Assembly: GCF_014851865.1 (NCBI RefSeq)
Contig: NZ_JACVAM010000002.1
Span: 930,001-994,000, forward strand
From: Pseudomonas sp. PDM16
Lineage (GTDB): Bacteria; Pseudomonadota; Gammaproteobacteria; Pseudomonadales; Pseudomonadaceae
Direction: 5' to 3'
DNA length: 64,000 bases
In this document: piece by piece, positions 59,113-64,000 of the stretch
How positions within the stretch are numbered: position 1 is the stretch's first letter
How the letters are laid out: every line of letters begins with the position of its first letter
Notes under the pieces: model-generated
What the model saw: only the letters and a program-made list of their open reading frames with translations
What the model was told of the DNA's origin: nothing
Databases searched by the model: none
Program-made: the position numbers and the translations under genes

Positions 59113-60006
59113 TCAGCGCCGACCAAAGATGATCAACGATACCCCTATCAGCGTGGTCGCGCAGGCCAGACCGGCGGAAAGCGACAGGTGCTCGTCTAGG
59201 ATCAGGTAGCCCAGTAGCAGTGCGACCACCGGATTGACGAAGGCGAATGTCGATACCAGGCTCGGCTTCACCTCGCGCAGCAGCCAGAAATAGGCTGGGT
59301 ACACGCCGAGGCTCACCGGTAGCACCAAATAGGCCAGCCACAGCCAGCCACCGTTGCTCAGCTCGCTCAGATGCAGCGCGTGCCAGTCTCCATGCCAAAG
59401 ACCGAATCCGGCCAGCACTAGCGCGCCGACCAGCATCTGCAGGCCAAGACCGGTTGCTGGTGATCGCAGCGGCGGGCGCTGGCGCAGCCACCAAGCGCCG
59501 ATTGCCCAGAGCAGGGTGGCCAGCAGCACCAAGGCACCGGAGAACCATTGCTGCAGCCCGGCGCCTTCTCCCAAACCGTCGCCCATCAGCAGTACGATGC
59601 CAGCGCTGGCGATGGCCAGGCCGAGCAGCACCCACAGCGGTGGGCGCTCGTCCAGCAACCATTCCAGGGCCACGCTCCACAGCGGCAGGGTGGTATAGAG
59701 CATCGCCAGCATGCCGGTGGGCAGATGCCGGTTGGCATAGATCAGCGCGCCCTGGCCGACCGCGATCAACAGAACACCACCGATCAGCGCAGCGCCCCAG
59801 TCGCTGCGCTGCACCTTCAGCCCTCCGCGCAACGTTACCCAGAGCATCGCCAGCAAGCCGGCCAGACCGAAGCGCAGGGTACCGATAATGAACGGCGGCA
59901 GTTCGCGTAGGAGGAAGTGGTTGGCCAGGTAAGTGGTGCCCCAGCCTACGTAGATGACCAGGAAGGCACCTATCAACAGGAAGGATCGATAACGCGAGGC
60001 AGGCAT
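59113..60006 (-). CDS. EamA/DMT-family permease
   Basis: This 297-residue inner-membrane protein has ten predicted helices in two EamA halves (about 10-140 and 150-290). Conserved features are YVGWGTTYLANHFLLRELPPF at the start and LVSTFAFVNPVVALLLGYLILDEHLS in the second half, as in the drug/metabolite transporters RhaT/YedA. Substrates of this family include amino acids and metabolites; none can be assigned. It converges on uvrB and lies upstream-side of the efflux pair. I do not remember a gene at this position in P. aeruginosa. Confidence 0.88.
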   Translation of the reverse strand: MPASRYRSFLLIGAFLVIYVGWGTTYLANHFLLRELPPFIIGTLRFGLAGLLAMLWVTLRGGLKVQRSDWGAALIGGVLLIAVGQGALIYANRHLPTGMLAMLYTTLPLWSVALEWLLDERPPLWVLLGLAIASAGIVLLMGDGLGEGAGLQQWFSGALVLLATLLWAIGAWWLRQRPPLRSPATGLGLQMLVGALVLAGFGLWHGDWHALHLSELSNGGWLWLAYLVLPVSLGVYPAYFWLLREVKPSLVSTFAFVNPVVALLLGYLILDEHLSLSAGLACATTLIGVSLIIFGRR

Positions 60007-60035
60007 GTTGAAACCAGAAGCAGGAGGTGGCGGGC

Positions 60036-61586
60036 TTAGTGCGCCGCGCCACCGGTAGCGCCGGCGGGCAGGGCGCGGGTCAGCAGCACGGCGATCATGC
60101 TGATGGCCAGGGCCAGGCCGACGAAATGGAAGGCGTCATTGTAGGCCATGATCATTGCCTGCTGGTGGGCGATCTCGCTGAGCTTGCCGAGCGCCGCCTG
60201 TGAGCTGCCGAGTTGCTCGGTGAGCAGTGCCAGGCGCTCGTCCACCTGCGGGTTGCCCGGTACCAGGGCTTCGCGCAGGTAGTCGAAGTAGACCTTGGCG
60301 CGGCTGTCGAGCAGGGTGGCGAGCAGGGCGATGCCGATGGCGCCGCCGAGGTTGCGCAGGATGTTGAACAGGCTCGAGGCGGAGCCGGCGTCCTGCGGCT
60401 GGATGTAGGCAGTGGCGATCAGCGAGATGGTCACCATGATCATCGGCTGGCCCAGGGCGCGGATGAGCTGGATATGGTTGAACTGCTCGCCGGCGAAATC
60501 CGGGTTGAGTACACCAGAGAAGAAGCTGGATGCGCCGAACAGGGCAAAGCCTCCGGCGCACAGCCACTTCGGTGAAATCACCTTCATCAGCTTGGGCACC
60601 AGCGGGATGATGAACAGTTGCGGCAGGCCCATCCACATGATCACTTCGCCGATCTGCAGGGCGTTGTAGCCCTGGATCTGCGCCAGGTACAGCGGCAGCA
60701 GATAGATCGAGCCGTATAGGCCCAGGCCCATGCCCAGGCTGGAGATACTGGTGAGACCGAAATTGCGCTCGCGCAGGATGCGCAGGTTGATCAGCGGGTT
60801 GTCTCGCGACAGCTGCAGGATGACGAACAGGATCAGGCTGACCACCGCCACGCTGCCCAGGCCGACGATCAGCTGCGACTCCAGCCAGTCCTTGCGATGA
60901 CCTTCCTCGAGGAACACCTGCAGGCAGCCCAGGCCCATGCCGAGAGTGACGATGCCGGCGTAGTCGGTGCTCTTTAGTAGCTCCCAGTGCGGTGCCTTCT
61001 TCTCCAGGCCGTACATCAGGCCGGCGATCATCAGCAGGCCCGGCGGCACATTGATATAGAAGATATATTCCCAGCCCCAGTTTTCCGTCAGCCAGCCGCC
61101 CAGGGTCGGGCCGATGGAGGGCGCGAAGGTGGCGGTGATGGCGAACAGCGCCATGCCCTTGGCTCGGTGATGCTCGGGCAGCTTGATCAGGGTCATGGTG
61201 AACGCCAGGGGAATCAGAGCTCCGCCGGTGAAGCCCTGCAGTGCGCGGAACACGATCATGCTCTCCAGGTTCCAGGCGAAGGAGCAGAGCAGCGAAGAGG
61301 CAAGGAAGCCCAGCGAGACCCACACCGCCAGGCGGCGCGCCGAGAGCAACTGCACCAGCCAGGCGGTGAGTGGGATCATGATGATCTCGGCCACCAGGTA
61401 CGAGGTGGATATCCACGAGCCCTCTTCCAGCGTGGCCGACAGGGCGCCCTGGATGTCCTTCAGCGAGGAGTTGGTGATCTGGATGTCCAGCACCGCCATG
61501 AACGCGCCGAGCATGGCGCTCATCACCGCGATCCAGTCGCGCCGGGTCGGTTCGCCGACAGGGCGCAGCAGGCTGTCAGCCGCCAT
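60036..61586 (-). CDS. MFS multidrug efflux permease (EmrB/DHA2)
   Basis: This 516-residue transporter has 14 predicted membrane segments, the DHA2 family size. Typical motifs are LDIQITNSSLKDIQGALSATLEEGSWISTSYLVAE in the first helices, and motif C-like GPTLGGWLTENWGWEYIFYINVPPG. It would export hydrophobic toxic compounds through the periplasmic adaptor EmrA-like protein encoded just upstream, with which it overlaps by 11 bases. An outer-membrane channel gene is not present here. Confidence 0.92.
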   Translation of the reverse strand: MAADSLLRPVGEPTRRDWIAVMSAMLGAFMAVLDIQITNSSLKDIQGALSATLEEGSWISTSYLVAEIIMIPLTAWLVQLLSARRLAVWVSLGFLASSLLCSFAWNLESMIVFRALQGFTGGALIPLAFTMTLIKLPEHHRAKGMALFAITATFAPSIGPTLGGWLTENWGWEYIFYINVPPGLLMIAGLMYGLEKKAPHWELLKSTDYAGIVTLGMGLGCLQVFLEEGHRKDWLESQLIVGLGSVAVVSLILFVILQLSRDNPLINLRILRERNFGLTSISSLGMGLGLYGSIYLLPLYLAQIQGYNALQIGEVIMWMGLPQLFIIPLVPKLMKVISPKWLCAGGFALFGASSFFSGVLNPDFAGEQFNHIQLIRALGQPMIMVTISLIATAYIQPQDAGSASSLFNILRNLGGAIGIALLATLLDSRAKVYFDYLREALVPGNPQVDERLALLTEQLGSSQAALGKLSEIAHQQAMIMAYNDAFHFVGLALAISMIAVLLTRALPAGATGGAAH

Positions 61587-62625
61587 GCTGGGCTTCGCTG
61601 GAGATATCGACCTTCACTTCCACCGACATGCCGGGGCGGATCTTGCCCTTCAGCGGGTTGTCCGCGGCGAAGGTCAGTTTCACCGGAATGCGCTGCACCA
61701 CCTTGGTGAAGTTACCGGTGGCGTTATCCGGTGGCAGCAGGCTGAACTGAGCGCCGGAGGCGGCGAATAGGCTGTCGATGCGAGCTTCGATGGGGGTGTC
61801 CGGGTAGGCGTCGAAAGTCAGTTCGGCACTCTGGCCGGCCTGCATCTTGCTAATCTGGGTTTCCTTGAAATTGGCCTGTACCCAGATGTCGTCGCTCGGC
61901 ACGATCGACAGCAGGTACGCGCCGGCTTGCACCACCTGGCCGGCCTTGGCGGAGCGCTGGCCAATAGTGCCGCTGATGGGGGCATGGATTTCGGTGCGGG
62001 TCAGGTTCAGCTCGGCCTGGGCGATTTCGGTCTTGGCGTTGGCGATCTGCGCCTGCAGGCGCTTGATGTCGGCGCTCAGGGCGTCTACCTGCAGACGCTG
62101 GGCGCTGAGGTCGGCTTCGGCCTTGGACAGCTGCGAGCGGGCCACGCGGCTGTCGGCGGAGAGTGTGGTGACACGCTCTTCGGAGACGTAGCCTGGCTTG
62201 CGCAGGGTCTGGGCGCGGGACAGGTCGATCTGGGTGCGGCTGAGGTTGGCTTGCCCTGCGGAGACATCGGCCTGGCTGGCGGCGATCAGGCTGCCTTGTT
62301 GATCGAGCCGGCTCTGGGCCTGGGCCAGTTCGGCCACGCGGGTGGCCAGGGCGGCGCGGGCGCGTTCCAGGGCCAGCTGGAAGTCGGCGGTTTCCAGGGT
62401 CAGCAGTAGCTGTCCCTTTTCCACTTGCTGGTTGTCGGTGACCAGCACTCGCTCAATGCGCGCGCCGAGCTGACTGGAAACGCGGGTGATCTCGCCCTGC
62501 ACATAGGCGTTGTCCGTGTCCTCGTGAAAGCGCCCGACCAGTAGCCAGTGACCGAATAGACACAGTGCGATCAGAGCGACGAGGGCGACGAAGATGGACA
62601 GGCGGCGTTGCAATTGGGCAGGCAT
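61576..62625 (-). CDS. EmrA-like efflux membrane-fusion protein
   Basis: This 349-residue HlyD-family adaptor has one N-terminal membrane helix (about 9-30), then DTDNAYVQGEITRVSSQLGARIERVLV, a hallmark of EmrA/FusE adaptors. A coiled-coil hairpin (about 75-190) and the lipoyl-barrel return AELNLTRTEIHAPISGTIGQRS follow. It is first in the efflux operon and divergent from the LysR gene. The ATG at 62625 gives the normal EmrA N-terminus; the open frame upstream has no homology that I recognise, and the ribosome-binding site is weak. Confidence 0.9.
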   Translation of the reverse strand: MPAQLQRRLSIFVALVALIALCLFGHWLLVGRFHEDTDNAYVQGEITRVSSQLGARIERVLVTDNQQVEKGQLLLTLETADFQLALERARAALATRVAELAQAQSRLDQQGSLIAASQADVSAGQANLSRTQIDLSRAQTLRKPGYVSEERVTTLSADSRVARSQLSKAEADLSAQRLQVDALSADIKRLQAQIANAKTEIAQAELNLTRTEIHAPISGTIGQRSAKAGQVVQAGAYLLSIVPSDDIWVQANFKETQISKMQAGQSAELTFDAYPDTPIEARIDSLFAASGAQFSLLPPDNATGNFTKVVQRIPVKLTFAADNPLKGKIRPGMSVEVKVDISSEAQHGG

Positions 62626-62730
62626 GAGGGGGCTCGAACGGCGGGCGTAAGTGTAAGCAAATCTAACAGTGTTGCTGCCAATGCTGTAGCCGGTAGAATT
62701 CGCAAACTTTGTTGCCTGTGAGGAACAATC

Positions 62731-64000
<1,270 letters not shown>

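Overview
The window is a GC-rich gammaproteobacterial chromosome segment, almost certainly Pseudomonas in the broad sense. The order aminotransferase, uvrB, EmrB/EmrA-type efflux pair, LysR regulator, gltX is the one I remember from P. aeruginosa, and nirBD, aceK, DctA, the SoxR/ABM-monooxygenase pair and the braC-liv operon are also typical of the genus. I see no insertion sequence, phage, CRISPR array or plasmid gene. Both ends cut genes: the tail of an Hpt-domain protein at the left and the start of gltX at the right.

Bases 1-8750 hold a signalling and surface-protein module: a 7TMR-DISM hybrid histidine kinase and a REC-AraC response regulator transcribed leftward, and divergent from them a three-gene cassette of a large DUF11-repeat exported protein with an IPTL-CTERM-like tail, exosortase H, and the exosortase-H-associated membrane protein. 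Bases 8769-21195 hold nitrogen and molybdenum functions: an AraC regulator, a PP2C/Ser-Thr kinase fusion with a formate/nitrite channel, an OprD-type porin plus modABC behind a ModE box, nirBD, and modE. The nitrite channel and nirB share the same upstream design: a sigma54 promoter, a hairpin with an A1/G4 hexaloop, and a nearly identical terminator, as expected of a NasT/ANTAR-type antitermination leader.

Bases 21343-28000 hold sigma54-type dctA, aceK, an Aer-like receptor, a DTW-domain tRNA modification enzyme, and divergent SoxR and ABM-monooxygenase genes around a sox box. Bases 28013-42458 are a type I secretion locus: membrane-fusion protein, ABC exporter and TolC-like protein on the minus strand, divergent from a 2990-residue adhesin. 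The adhesin has a LapG-type TAAG site, 519-bp repeats, a DUF4114-like domain and a vWFA domain, but no visible RTX nonapeptides. nadA follows. Bases 43721-47849 are a TetR-controlled acyl-CoA cluster (two crotonase-fold enzymes, an alpha/beta hydrolase, a small membrane protein).

Bases 47870-54193 hold sstT and the branched-chain amino acid ABC transporter operon. The last part has two small conserved proteins (DUF2288, probable DUF5064), tRNA-Asn with a decayed partial copy beside it, the aromatic aminotransferase, uvrB, a DMT permease, the MFS/HlyD efflux pair, its LysR regulator, and gltX. Start sites were chosen from ribosome-binding sites, signal peptides and gene overlaps. All family assignments are by eye from translated motifs; no database search was run.
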